DNA of 34,114 nucleotides from JADGHE01 sp035716025 (GCA_035716025.1 DASTKH010000027.1:1-34114), one strand, 5' to 3'; shown: positions 1 through 8,504, numbered from the stretch's first letter. Notes: generated by a model from the sequence alone, not told the origin. Made by a program: numbers and translations.

Positions 1-1184
1 GGGTGGATGGGCACGCCCGGGTCGCGATAGGCGGGACCGTCGAAATACCCGTGTTTGGCGCGATGGGCGGCGACGCGCTCGGCGCCGGAAAGAGCCTTGC
101 CATTGCCCCGCGGCGTGCCCACCGCGGCGAGAAGATCCTCCATCGTCACCGCGGCGTCGCCGATCAGCACGTGTTCCGCCGGGAACGTCCAGGAGGCGTT
201 GCGCGGCTCGACATCGATCTGGATGAAGGTCTGTCGTTCGGGGTCGAGCACCGCGGGGTGTTCGCGCGCGGTGTCGGAGGCGCCGAGCTTCGAGCCGACG
301 ACGAGCACCACGTCGGACTCGCCGACGCAGGCATTCGCGGCCGCCGTGCCGAACGTGCCGAACACGCCCAGCGCGAGCGGATGCGTCTCCGCAAAACATC
401 CCTTGCCGGAGGCCGTGGTGACGACCGGAATGCCCAGCCGTTCGGCAAGCCGCGCGAGCGGGCCCATGCCTTGCGCGATGCGCACGCCGTTGCCCGCGAC
501 GATGACCGGCTTCTTGGCACCGGCGAGCGCGCGCGCGGCGGCCTCGACCGCGCGCGGGTCGGCGCCTTGCGGCGGCGGCGGCAGATAGTGCCCGGTCGGG
601 TAGATGCGGGGCATCGAATCCGCCGGCACGATCCCCCCGAGCGCGTCGGCACCAAACAGCACCGCGACGGGACCGGGCTGGCCGGACAATGCGTGCTTGA
701 TGCCGATCTGCGTCGCCTGCACGGCGGGCACCGGATCGAGCGCCTGAAACACCTGCTTGGTGAGGCCGCCGAAGCTCATCCGCGCGTTCCAGGAGCCGTA
801 ATCGCCGTTGCCGGACTGGTAGGGGGCATGCACGGTGAACTGGGTCACGTCGCTGAAGTCGCTCAAGAGCAGCATCGGCGAGGAGGACAGATGCGCCTCG
901 AGAATGCCGATGATGCCGTTGCCCAGCACCCACGGGCCTTGGCCGATCAGCACGCCGGGTTTGCGGCGCAGCCGCCCGTAGACCTCGGCCATTACCCCGC
1001 CGAGCGATTCCTCGCGCACCAGAACGGTGCGAATCGCGTTCTGCCGGCTCTCCAGCGCCGCGAAAAGGCGGCCCGTATGCCCTCCCGACATGCCGAAGAC
1101 CATGTCGATGCCGGCGTCCTGCAGAACACGCGCGATGGCGTCGGCGGCGGTGGTGTCTTCCTGCAACATGCGAGCGACGGGCAT
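1..1184 (-). CDS. Thiamine-diphosphate-dependent enzyme (acetolactate-synthase-like), C-terminus outside the window
   Basis: The frame is open to the window edge, so 394 N-terminal residues are visible and the C-terminal ThDP-binding domain is missing. The start ATG follows GGAGAG. The N-terminal pyrimidine-binding domain reads ...DMVFGMSGGHTGRLF..., then VREESLGGVMAEV, where Glu59 aligns with the catalytic Glu that activates ThDP. A central domain with PVIVAGNGVRI and an IDVEPRNASW segment follows. The substrate cannot be read; this superfamily decarboxylates or ligates 2-oxo acids. It is paralogous to the ThDP enzyme at 6647-8392 (shared phrases include the VIVAGNGVRIA segment and RNASWT/F). 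It is the most distal visible gene of the transporter operon, 41 bases after the ATPase at 1226. Family assignment is secure; the reaction is unknown. Confidence 0.88.
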   Translation of the reverse strand, partial: MPVARMLQEDTTAADAIARVLQDAGIDMVFGMSGGHTGRLFAALESRQNAIRTVLVREESLGGVMAEVYGRLRRKPGVLIGQGPWVLGNGIIGILEAHLSSSPMLLLSDFSDVTQFTVHAPYQSGNGDYGSWNARMSFGGLTKQVFQALDPVPAVQATQIGIKHALSGQPGPVAVLFGADALGGIVPADSMPRIYPTGHYLPPPPQGADPRAVEAAARALAGAKKPVIVAGNGVRIAQGMGPLARLAERLGIPVVTTASGKGCFAETHPLALGVFGTFGTAAANACVGESDVVLVVGSKLGASDTAREHPAVLDPERQTFIQIDVEPRNASWTFPAEHVLIGDAAVTMEDLLAAVGTPRGNGKALSGAERVAAHRAKHGYFDGPAYRDPGVPIH

Positions 1185-1225
1185 TGCGGGTCTCTCCGGA
1201 CGTTGGCGCGGCCGAGCTTTTGCGC

Positions 1226-2053
1226 TCAGGCGGCGGGGCGGGCATAGCGCGGATCGACCTCGGGGACCGCGTCGATCAGCGCGCGTGTATAGGGGTGTTG
1301 CGGATGGCGGATGACGTCCTCGGTCGCCCCCACCTCGACGATCTTGCCGCGATGCATGACGGCGACGCGGTCGCAGATATAGCGGATCGTGCCGAGATCG
1401 TGCGAGACATAGAGGATGCCGACGCCTTCATCCTTCGCGAAGCTCTTGAGCAGGCGGAGAATGCCGGCGCGCACCGACACATCGAGCATCGAGACCGGCT
1501 CGTCGGCGATCAACAGCTTCGGCCGTAGCACGATCGCGCGGGCGATGGCGACGCGCTGGCGCTGCCCGCCGGACAGTTCGTGCGGATAGCGCTCAAGATA
1601 ATCCTCGGCCGGCCGCAAGCCCGCATGTTCGAGCGCCTCGACAGCCCGGGCGCGCCGCTTCCCGGCATCGCGCTCGCCGTGGATCGCAAGCGGTTCGGCC
1701 ACGCAGCGAAAAACCGTGAAGCGCGGATTGAGCGACTGATACGGATCCTGGAACACGAGCTGCACGCTGCGGCGGAAGTCCCGCAAGCCCTCCTTGTCGA
1801 GGCTCCAGATGTCGCGGCCCTCGACCGCGATGCGTCCTGCCCGCAGCGGGTGATGACGCAGGATGGCGAAGGCGAGGCTGCTCTTGCCGGAGCCGCTCGC
1901 GCCCGCAAGACCCACGATCTCGCCGCCGCCGACGGCGAGCGAGACGCCGTCCACCGCCTTCACCTCGCGCTGCGGCCCGAACATCTGGGCGATGAAGCCG
2001 GTGTTCGCCGAAAAATACACTTTCGCGTCTTCGACCGAGAGCAGCGGGGTCAT
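1226..2053 (-). CDS. Peptide/opine-type ABC transporter ATP-binding protein (OppF/DppF-like)
   Basis: 275-residue nucleotide-binding subunit that powers uptake with the OppD-like partner just upstream. Visible motifs: Walker A GASGSGKS (51-58), Q-loop in FQDPYQSLNP (Q102), signature LSGGQRQ (160-166), Walker B LLIADEP (180-186) and H-loop His218. The start was chosen as the ATG whose first bases overlap the stop of the preceding gene (ATGA, 2050-2053), giving translational coupling; a longer frame begins further upstream but would run inside the partner gene. The C-terminus HPYTRALIDAVPEVDP is typical of the oligopeptide subfamily, although the usual C-terminal Cys cluster is absent here. The substrate is unknown. 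Confidence 0.93.
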   Translation of the reverse strand: MTPLLSVEDAKVYFSANTGFIAQMFGPQREVKAVDGVSLAVGGGEIVGLAGASGSGKSSLAFAILRHHPLRAGRIAVEGRDIWSLDKEGLRDFRRSVQLVFQDPYQSLNPRFTVFRCVAEPLAIHGERDAGKRRARAVEALEHAGLRPAEDYLERYPHELSGGQRQRVAIARAIVLRPKLLIADEPVSMLDVSVRAGILRLLKSFAKDEGVGILYVSHDLGTIRYICDRVAVMHRGKIVEVGATEDVIRHPQHPYTRALIDAVPEVDPRYARPAA

Positions 2054-3063
2054 GCGAGACGCCTCCCCCAGGTTTCCGGCTCGGCCGACTGCGCGCGCAG
2101 TGCAGCGGCGCGGTCGCGGAAGTGGCATGCGGAAAAATGACCCGGCGCGACTTCCGCAAGCGGCGGCACTTCGCTGCGGCAGACGGCCTCCGCGAACGGA
2201 CAGCGGTCGCAGAACGGGCAGCCGGGGTGGATTTCCGAAAGGCTCGGCGGGGCACCGGGGATCGACACGATCTCCCGGTAGGCCCCGCGCAAGCCGAGGA
2301 ACCCGTTCTGCAAACCCATGGTGTAGGGATGCGTCGGTTCGACCAGGACGTCCGCCGTCGGTCCGATCTCCATCACCCGGCCGGCATACATCACCGCGAC
2401 GCGGCGGCAATGCTCGGCGACGACGCCGATGTCGTGGGTGATGATGATGAAAGTCGTGCCGCGCTGCCGCACGAGCTTCGCGAGTTCCTTCAGCACCTGG
2501 TCCTGCACGATGACGTCAAGCCCTGTGGTCGGCTCGTCGGCGATGAGGAAGGTCGGCTCGAGCGCAAAGGCAAGCGCGATCGTCGCGCGCTGGCGCATGC
2601 CGCCCGAGAACATGTGCGGGTAGTGCGCGCGCCGGTCGGGATCGAGGCCGACCGCGGCGAACAGGCTCTTGATACGTTCCTCGGCCGCGCGTCCGCCGGC
2701 AAGCCCGTGCACCGCCATCGCCTCGCGGATGAGGGCCGAGACTCGCACCACCGGATCGAGGGCGTTCATCGCGCTCTGCGGGATGAGGCCGATGCGGCGG
2801 CCACGGATCGCCCGCATTTCGTTCGCACCGAGCGAGAGCAGGTCCTGGCCTTCGAACACGATGCGGCTTTTCGGTCCGATCGCGCCTTCGGGCAGAATAC
2901 GCAGAAGCGCCTTGCCGATCGTCGTCTTGCCGCAGCCGCTTTCGCCGACGAGGCCGAGTGAATCACCGCCTTCGAGGGAGAAGCTCACGCGGTCGACCGC
3001 ATGCACCGGGCCGCGGGCGGTCCGGTAGGTGACGCTGAGATTCTCGACTGCGAGCACCGGCAT
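2050..3063 (-). CDS. Peptide/opine-type ABC transporter ATP-binding protein (OppD/DppD-like)
   Basis: 337-residue cytoplasmic ATPase of the same transporter. Walker A GESGCGKT (40-47), Q-loop Gln96, signature FSGGMRQ (152-158), Walker B FLIADEP (172-178) and H-loop His210 are intact. The C-terminal oligopeptide extension carries the cysteine cluster GCPFCDRC (Cys282, 285, 288) plus Cys295 and Cys313, which in some DppD proteins coordinates an iron-sulfur cluster. The signature starts Phe-Ser-Gly-Gly rather than Leu-Ser-Gly-Gly, a common variant. It follows the OppC-like permease by only three bases and overlaps the next ATPase by four, so the block is one transcription unit. Confidence 0.93.
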   Translation of the reverse strand: MPVLAVENLSVTYRTARGPVHAVDRVSFSLEGGDSLGLVGESGCGKTTIGKALLRILPEGAIGPKSRIVFEGQDLLSLGANEMRAIRGRRIGLIPQSAMNALDPVVRVSALIREAMAVHGLAGGRAAEERIKSLFAAVGLDPDRRAHYPHMFSGGMRQRATIALAFALEPTFLIADEPTTGLDVIVQDQVLKELAKLVRQRGTTFIIITHDIGVVAEHCRRVAVMYAGRVMEIGPTADVLVEPTHPYTMGLQNGFLGLRGAYREIVSIPGAPPSLSEIHPGCPFCDRCPFAEAVCRSEVPPLAEVAPGHFSACHFRDRAAALRAQSAEPETWGRRLA

Positions 3064-3066
3064 TGT

Positions 3067-3960
3067 TCAGCGTTCCCGCAGGCGAGGGTTGGCGACGGAT
3101 TCGAAGGTCCGACCGATCAGGTAGAAGCAGGCGACCGTGAGCACGATCGCAAGCCCCGGCGGCACGGTCCACCACCAGGCGATGCGGATCGCGCCGGAGC
3201 GAAACGCGTAATAGAGCATCTGCCCCCAGCTGATCTTCTCGGGATCGCCGAAGCCGAGGAAACCGAGGCTTGCTTCCGCGAGAATGCCCCAGGCGACGCC
3301 GAACGCCATGTAGAGCATGGCGAGCGGCAGCACGTGCGGCGCGATGTAGCGGTAGAGGATGCGCAGGTCGCTTGCGCCCGAGAGCTTCGCGGCCAGGACG
3401 AAAGGCCGCTCCTTGAGCGAGAGGACTTGCGAGCGGATCACTCGCGCCGAGGTGCGCCACAAAAGCAGCGTGATGGCCAGAATGATATTGGTGATACCAA
3501 TGCCGGTGATCGAGATCAGCACGATCGCGAAAGGAATGAACGGAATGCCGTAGGCGATATCGGTGATGCGCATCAGCACGTCGTCGACATGGCGGCCGAA
3601 GTAACCGGCGATCAGCCCGACATTGGTGCCGATGAAAACGACGAACACCGCCGAGATGACGCCCACCATGATCGGAATGCGTGCGCCGGCGATCACCTGG
3701 CTCAGCACGTCCTGACCGAGATTGGTCGTGCCGAGCCAATATTGCGCGGAAGGCGGCTTGAGGCGCACCAGCGCGCCGTTCGCATCATAGTTGCTCTCGA
3801 TCGGGTTGTGCGGGGCGATCGCCGGCCCGAAGAGTGCGAGAAACAGGAAGAACACCAGAACGCACCAGGCGGCGAGCGCCATGCGGTCGGAGCCGAGAAG
3901 GCGCAGCGCCGAGGAAAGCCCGCCGGGCTGCCGTCGCAGGGTCCTCGCGGGGCTATGCAT
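3067..3960 (-). CDS. ABC transporter permease (OppC/DppC-like)
   Basis: 297-residue inner-membrane permease. An N-terminal cytoplasmic tail precedes a first membrane helix (about 29-50) and a periplasmic loop with the DppC-typical phrase YWLGTTNLGQDVLSQVI. The core membrane helices follow. The EAA-like coupling loop AAKLSGASDLRILYRYIAPH (190-209) contacts the ATPases, and FLGFGDPEKISWGQML (234-249) is also typical of the family. The start overlaps the OppB-like gene by eight bases. Together with the OppB-like protein it forms the translocation pore. Confidence 0.92.
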   Translation of the reverse strand: MHSPARTLRRQPGGLSSALRLLGSDRMALAAWCVLVFFLFLALFGPAIAPHNPIESNYDANGALVRLKPPSAQYWLGTTNLGQDVLSQVIAGARIPIMVGVISAVFVVFIGTNVGLIAGYFGRHVDDVLMRITDIAYGIPFIPFAIVLISITGIGITNIILAITLLLWRTSARVIRSQVLSLKERPFVLAAKLSGASDLRILYRYIAPHVLPLAMLYMAFGVAWGILAEASLGFLGFGDPEKISWGQMLYYAFRSGAIRIAWWWTVPPGLAIVLTVACFYLIGRTFESVANPRLRER

Positions 3961-4921
3961 AGCGGATTCGCGGATCGATGTAGGAATAGAGGATGTCGAC
4001 GACGAAGTTCATGACGATAACCATCACCGACATCACGACAAAGGTCGCCTGGGCGATCGGGTAGTCGCGCCGTTCGATCGCGAGCACCATCTCCCGCCCG
4101 ATCCCGGGCCAGGCGAAGACGATCTCAAGCAGAACCTGCCCGCCGAACACGAAGCCGACCATGATGGAGGCGAAAGTGACGACGGGCAGCAGCGCGTTGC
4201 GCGCGCAGTGGCGCATGCGCGCGCGCTCGGAGAAGCCGAGCGCGTCGAGATATTCGAGAAAATCCTCGCCCTTCACTTCCAGCATGCAGGTGCGCATCAC
4301 CATCATCGGGTCGGCGATGAAATAGAGCGATGCCGTGAGCAGCGGCAGGGCGAGGTGCAGTGCGAAATCAAAGGAGAGATAGGTGTCGAGAAGGCTTTCG
4401 CTGTGGTAGCCGAGCTGCCGCATGCCGCCCGTCGGAAACACATGCAGCCAATAGGCGAAGACCATCAGTACCAGAATGCCGAGCCAGAAGATCGGCGTCG
4501 AGCGCAGCATGAGCGCGGTTACCAGTCCCGCCCGTTCGGCGAGGCTGCCGCGCTTCCAGCCGAGATACGCGCCGATCACCACGCCCGCGACCAGCGCGAT
4601 GATCATTGCCAGTCCCATCAGCACCACCGTGTTCCACCAGGCGGTATGAATCGCCTGCCAGACCGGCGCCTGGTAGTAGAACGACACGCCGAAATTGAAC
4701 TGGGCGATGTTCTTGAGGAACGTCAGGTACTGGTCGAACAGGGGCTTATCGAGCCCCCATTCGACGAGCAGCCGTTGCCGTGCCGCCTCATCGAGGCTCT
4801 GGTCGATGAGCATCGCGGTGGGATCGCCCGGCAAGAGGCGGAACATCACGAAGACGAGCGTGATGACCGCGAAGAGGACGATCAGCGTCTGCAGCAGGCG
4901 CCGAAGAAGATAGCTGCGCAC
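3953..4921 (-). CDS. ABC transporter permease (OppB/DppB-like)
   Basis: 322-residue permease. It starts MRSYLLRRLLQTLIVLFAVI, the classical OppB/DppB first helix, followed by FRLLPGDP (27-34), a hallmark of the family. The N-terminal periplasmic loop (WGLDKPLFDQYLTFLKNI) is also typical. An EAA-like loop (FLEYLDALGFSERARMRHCA, about 221-240) couples to the ATPases, and the end YIDPRIRYA is standard. It begins 18 bases after the binding-protein gene. Substrate specificity is set by the binding protein and is not readable from the permease. Confidence 0.93.
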   Translation of the reverse strand: MRSYLLRRLLQTLIVLFAVITLVFVMFRLLPGDPTAMLIDQSLDEAARQRLLVEWGLDKPLFDQYLTFLKNIAQFNFGVSFYYQAPVWQAIHTAWWNTVVLMGLAMIIALVAGVVIGAYLGWKRGSLAERAGLVTALMLRSTPIFWLGILVLMVFAYWLHVFPTGGMRQLGYHSESLLDTYLSFDFALHLALPLLTASLYFIADPMMVMRTCMLEVKGEDFLEYLDALGFSERARMRHCARNALLPVVTFASIMVGFVFGGQVLLEIVFAWPGIGREMVLAIERRDYPIAQATFVVMSVMVIVMNFVVDILYSYIDPRIRYA

Positions 4922-4939
4922 GCGCGGCTCCCCCCGGCA

Positions 4940-6586
4940 TCAGGCCGGCATCACGAGCTGGCCGTCGGAATTCCACGTATAGCCCGCGTCCTTCAGCACC
5001 TTGCGGGCCTTGTCGAGATCGTATTCGGGTGCCTTAAGGTCTGCATTGTGCCACTGCTTGAGGATCGGGGTGATCGGCGTGTTGCCGGAAGCGATCGCCT
5101 TTCCTGCGAAATAGTTGATGATCGGGCGCCGGTCCCAGGCGTGATAGATTGCCTTGCGGAAACTGACGTCGTTGAACGGCGCCTTGCGTAGGTCAGGTCT
5201 CACTTCATAGACGGCGTGGCTTGGCGCATAGCCCACCTTGACCTCGGGGTTCTGCGCAAGCTGGTCGGCGAGCGCCGGCGTCAGCGTCTGCTGTGTGAGG
5301 TCGATCTCGCCGCGGTCGAGTGCGCCCGCATTGCCGTCGACGCTCGGAATGAGGACGAAATAGACGTCGTCCACTTTCGGGGCGAGGGGGTGCTCCTTAT
5401 TGGCCTTGAAATAGATTTCTTGGCCTTTGCGCCAATGGCCGAACACGAAGGGGCCGCTGCCGATGGGCTTGGGATTCTGGTACTCGCCGGGATTCTTCAC
5501 GCCGGCCTTTTCGGGAATGTCCTGCCAGACGTGCTTCGGCAGGATGAAGAGCCAGCTCAGCACGTTGGCGAAGAACGGCGCATAGGGTCGCTTGAGGTGG
5601 AAGCGGATGTCATAGTCTTTCACTTCGACGTTCTCGATCACCTCGAGGGCGCTGCGGAAGAACGGGAAGTCCCATTTGCGCAGATAGGCGAAAGTGAAGG
5701 CGACATCCTCGCCGGTCACCGGCTTGCCGTCGTGAAATTTCATGCCCTGCCGCAGCTTTACGTCGACCGTCTTGGGACCGACGGTTTTCCACGACTCCGC
5801 GGCGCGCGGATGCGGCTCGCGGTCCGGTCCGATCACCGCGAAAGTGTCGTAGAAGAAACGCATGAACTGCTGGTTCGGTGAGGTCGGGGCGGTAAACGGG
5901 TTGAGCGTATTGATCTCGATTTCTAGGCCGACCCGCAACGTCTTGCGCGCCGTCTTCGGCGTGATGTTGAGATAATTCCAGATGCTGTACATGTTGCCGT
6001 AGCCGGCGCCGAGAATCTCTTCGACGTTCGCAAAGAATTTCTGGTTGTAGGCGCTGATCACGACCGGGTGGGCGAGCCACCAGATGGGGTAGTCGGCGGC
6101 GGCGATCGCCTGTGCGCTCTTGACGAGCGCCGCGCGCTTGCCGGGATCCATCTCCTCCTGCTGGGCCTTCACGGCCTCGTCGTATTTCGGGTTGTTGTAG
6201 TAGCCGTAATTGCGCTTGCTCTTTGAGCTCAGCATCTCCTCGAGATAGAAATTCGGGTCGATGCGCTCCGGCGTCGCGCCCCAGAGGATGCTCCCCCAGT
6301 CGCCATAGTCGTGCTGCTGCAGCGTCTTCGGAACGGCGACGCTGCTCGGCGCCGGATTGAGCTGCGGTGTAAGCCCGATCTTGCGGAAGTCCTGCGCGGC
6401 CTTGCGGAAGAGTTCGACGATCTCCGGCCAGTTGCCGTAGTACATCATGGAGATCGGTGGGACCGGCTGGCCCGGCGCGGCGACGGCGCCGGGAGCGAGG
6501 GTGAGGAAGGCGCTGGGGGCGGCAAAAGCGCTTGCGCCGGCGAGCGCCGTCTTCAGGAAGCTGCGACGCGAAACCTGTCCCTGCAT
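4940..6586 (-). CDS. Tat-exported extracellular solute-binding protein (SBP_bac_5 family) with apparently circularly permuted fold
   Basis: 548-residue periplasmic binding protein feeding the permeases that follow. The start ATG has a strong GGAGG; a longer frame to 6634 lacks one. SRRSFLK (6-12) and a hydrophobic stretch form a twin-arginine signal ending near Ala37. The halves are in reversed order. Residues about 45-208 (YGNWPEIVELFRKAA, GYYNNPKYDEAV, ending YSIWNYLNI) match what is normally the C-terminal part of DppA/OppA proteins. Residues about 216-548 (TLRVGLEIEINTLNPF, AESW, LRQGMKFHDGKPVTGEDVAF, GSGPF) are normally the N-terminal part. The protein ends GYTWNSDGQLVMPA, which in relatives is followed directly by the strand that here follows the signal peptide. 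Total length is normal, so nothing is duplicated or lost; a linker TPKTARK joins the old termini. Family assignment is firm; ligand unknown. Confidence 0.93.
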   Translation of the reverse strand: MQGQVSRRSFLKTALAGASAFAAPSAFLTLAPGAVAAPGQPVPPISMMYYGNWPEIVELFRKAAQDFRKIGLTPQLNPAPSSVAVPKTLQQHDYGDWGSILWGATPERIDPNFYLEEMLSSKSKRNYGYYNNPKYDEAVKAQQEEMDPGKRAALVKSAQAIAAADYPIWWLAHPVVISAYNQKFFANVEEILGAGYGNMYSIWNYLNITPKTARKTLRVGLEIEINTLNPFTAPTSPNQQFMRFFYDTFAVIGPDREPHPRAAESWKTVGPKTVDVKLRQGMKFHDGKPVTGEDVAFTFAYLRKWDFPFFRSALEVIENVEVKDYDIRFHLKRPYAPFFANVLSWLFILPKHVWQDIPEKAGVKNPGEYQNPKPIGSGPFVFGHWRKGQEIYFKANKEHPLAPKVDDVYFVLIPSVDGNAGALDRGEIDLTQQTLTPALADQLAQNPEVKVGYAPSHAVYEVRPDLRKAPFNDVSFRKAIYHAWDRRPIINYFAGKAIASGNTPITPILKQWHNADLKAPEYDLDKARKVLKDAGYTWNSDGQLVMPA

Positions 6587-6606
6587 GTCAACCTCCGGTG
6601 CTGCGG

Positions 6607-6623
6607 CCGCCCCCCGCGGGCGG
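6607..6623 (-). repeat. Short intercistronic hairpin between ThDP enzyme and binding-protein genes
   Basis: CCGCCC and GGGCGG (6607-6612 and 6618-6623) form a six-base stem with a five-base loop in the 60-base gap ahead of the binding-protein ribosome-binding site. Such hairpins can protect the downstream mRNA or set relative expression of a binding protein. There is no T-tract, so it is unlikely to be a full terminator. It could also be chance in GC-rich DNA. Confidence 0.3.
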
Positions 6624-6646
6624 ATTGCTTTCACTTCTGCCTAGTC

Positions 6647-8392
6647 CTAATAGGCGCGGGCGGTGGGAGCGCCCGAGAGGACCTCGACGGCGAGCGGCGA
6701 GTAGAGTTCCTTTTTCATATCCTGCGCCGGATCGATAACGACGTCGATCACCGCCGGCTTGTCCTGGGCGAGCGCGGCGGAAAGCGCCGCCTTCACCTCG
6801 CCGGGCCGGCTCGCGCGTTCGGCAAAGGCGCCACAGGCGCGCGCGATCGCGGCATAGTCGGTTTCGGGGAAGTGGCTGCCGACGCTGCGGCTGCCCATGC
6901 CTTGCGCCGTCATGCCGAGCGCGGAATTGTTCAAGACGACATAGATCGGCGCCGCGCCGTATTGCGCGGCGGTGAGCAGCACATGCATCTGCATGGCGAA
7001 TCCGCCGTCGCTGCACACGCCGATCGCCGGACGTTCCGGCTCGATGATCTGCGCCGCGAGGGCGGCGGCCATCGACCAGCTCACGCCGGCAAGCCCGCCC
7101 GTTCCGAAATAGCTGTTGGCGCGCTTGGTCTGGAAGTAGTGATTCATCCAATGGCGGTTGTTGCCGGCGTCGCTGCAGATGACTGCGGCAACGGGCGCCA
7201 CCTCCTGCACCTCGCGTACGGCCCGCTGCGGATAGATCGGCACGGATTGCGAACGCGTCGCTGCGTGGGTGAGCGGGCCGCGCAGCTCGCGCACGGCCGC
7301 GAAGCTCCGGGTTCGTTCGGCGGCCGCGTCCCGGTCCACACGGCCGCGCAGCCGCTCGAGCAGCATCTTGAGCGCGAGGTCAGCATCGCCGACGAGGGCG
7401 AGGCTCGCCGGCGTGGTCCAGGACGCGTTGCGCGCCTCGATGTCGATCTGAACGATCTGCTGCCGCCGCGGGTCGATGAGCTTGGGATGGCCGAAGCAGG
7501 TCTCCTGCGGCTTGAGCCGACAGCCGACGACCAGGAGAACGTCGGCAAGTCCCACCGTGTCGTTGGCGAGCGACGTGCCGGTATAGCCCATGGGACCGGC
7601 GACAAGCGGGTGCGTTTCGGCAATCGTGCCTTTGCCGAGCGTGCTGGTCGCGACGGGAGCGCCGAGAAGCTCCGCGATCTCCTTCAGCGCCTCAAACGCG
7701 CCGGCGATCCTCACGCCGTTGCCCGCCACGATCACCGGACGGCGCGCCTTCGCCAGCATCTCGGCGGCGGCGTCGAGGGCGCCCGGCGGCGGGCAGGTCT
7801 TGGCCGACGTGAGATAGCGGGCCGTGTCGTAGATCCGGGGGTGCCCGTGTTCCTCGACGCTTCCCTTGAGGGCGCCGCTGCGCATCAGCACGGCAGTGGG
7901 GCCGGGGCTCCCGGCGGTGGCGTGTTTGATCGCAAGCTGCACGCTCATGACGGCTTCGCGCGGGTAGTGCGCGACGGAGGAATACTTGGTGTTGTTCTTG
8001 AAGATCGAGGGCAGGTCGAACGAGCCGTAGGTGCCGATGCCGGACTGGATCGGGCCATGCACGTTGAAGCAGTCCGCCTCGCTGAGCTCAGTCAGCACGA
8101 CCATCGGGCTGTGCGCGAGATAGGCTTCGATCACGCCGAACATGCCGGTCGATCCGGCGAACCCGCCTTGCGCGGCGAAAACGCCGGGCCTGCCCGTCAG
8201 CTTGCCGTGCATGTCAGCCATGCAGGAGGCGGTCTGCTCGTCGCGCGGGACGACGACCTTGATCTGGCTTTCCCGCCCGTGCAGCGCCTTGTAGAGCTCC
8301 ATGGTGGAACCGCCCGGCAGGCCGAAGAAGAAGCCGATTCCGGCTTCCGCCAGAACATCGACAATCATGTCTGCGGCGGCCCGCGATCCCAT
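6647..8392 (-). CDS. Thiamine-diphosphate-dependent enzyme (acetolactate-synthase-like)
   Basis: 581-residue complete three-domain ThDP enzyme. Glu52 in VPRDEQTASCMAD is the catalytic Glu. The central domain carries VIVAGNGVRIAGAF and VLLVVGCRLKPQETCF. The C-terminal ThDP/Mg domain has GVCSDGGFAMQMHVLLTAAQ followed by VVLNNSALG, the GDG...NN motif with Ser replacing the first Gly of GDG. The start ATG at 8392 has GGAGG seven bases upstream; an upstream in-frame start at 8434 lies inside the probable operator. First gene of the transporter operon and paralogue of the gene at 1-1184. No regulatory subunit gene is adjacent, which argues against a true biosynthetic acetolactate synthase. A 2-oxo acid derived from the imported compound is a reasonable but unproven substrate. 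Confidence 0.88.
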   Translation of the reverse strand: MGSRAAADMIVDVLAEAGIGFFFGLPGGSTMELYKALHGRESQIKVVVPRDEQTASCMADMHGKLTGRPGVFAAQGGFAGSTGMFGVIEAYLAHSPMVVLTELSEADCFNVHGPIQSGIGTYGSFDLPSIFKNNTKYSSVAHYPREAVMSVQLAIKHATAGSPGPTAVLMRSGALKGSVEEHGHPRIYDTARYLTSAKTCPPPGALDAAAEMLAKARRPVIVAGNGVRIAGAFEALKEIAELLGAPVATSTLGKGTIAETHPLVAGPMGYTGTSLANDTVGLADVLLVVGCRLKPQETCFGHPKLIDPRRQQIVQIDIEARNASWTTPASLALVGDADLALKMLLERLRGRVDRDAAAERTRSFAAVRELRGPLTHAATRSQSVPIYPQRAVREVQEVAPVAAVICSDAGNNRHWMNHYFQTKRANSYFGTGGLAGVSWSMAAALAAQIIEPERPAIGVCSDGGFAMQMHVLLTAAQYGAAPIYVVLNNSALGMTAQGMGSRSVGSHFPETDYAAIARACGAFAERASRPGEVKAALSAALAQDKPAVIDVVIDPAQDMKKELYSPLAVEVLSGAPTARAY

Positions 8393-8427
8393 CGAGATCC
8401 TCCGTTGCGAGGGAAGCGCAGCGCCCT

Positions 8428-8454
8428 CGTTCAAATTATTAGAACGCTCGTTCT
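8428..8454. promoter_or_regulatory. Candidate operator with three GAACG half-sites in the divergent promoter region
   Basis: In the 112-base gap between the divergent ThDP-enzyme and M20 peptidase genes, CGTTC (8428-8432), GAACG (8442-8446) and CGTTC (8449-8453) form two overlapping inverted repeats: CGTTC-N9-GAACG, and AGAACG-CT-CGTTCT (8441-8454, a perfect six-base-arm palindrome). The two CGTTC copies are 21 bases apart, about two helical turns. The IclR-family gene at 9889-10698 is the obvious candidate binder. This is inferred from symmetry and position only. Confidence 0.5.
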
Positions 8455-8504
8455 TGTCTTTGATGATGCTGAGCGACAGCTTACCTTGTCAAGGAGAGCG
8501 GCTA

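Noticed and set aside
3..1247. 414-codon plus-strand frame at the window start
   Set aside because: Antisense to a well-conserved ThDP enzyme; translation has no plausible fold.
1226..2410. Longer 394-residue version of the OppF-like protein
   Set aside because: The extra N-terminus lies inside the partner ATPase gene; the ATG at 2053 with ATGA coupling fits family length.
4940..6586. Explaining the odd binding protein as a domain duplication or fusion of two genes
   Set aside because: Each half occurs once, total length equals a normal single binding protein, and the end of the second half continues logically into the start of the first; only permutation fits.
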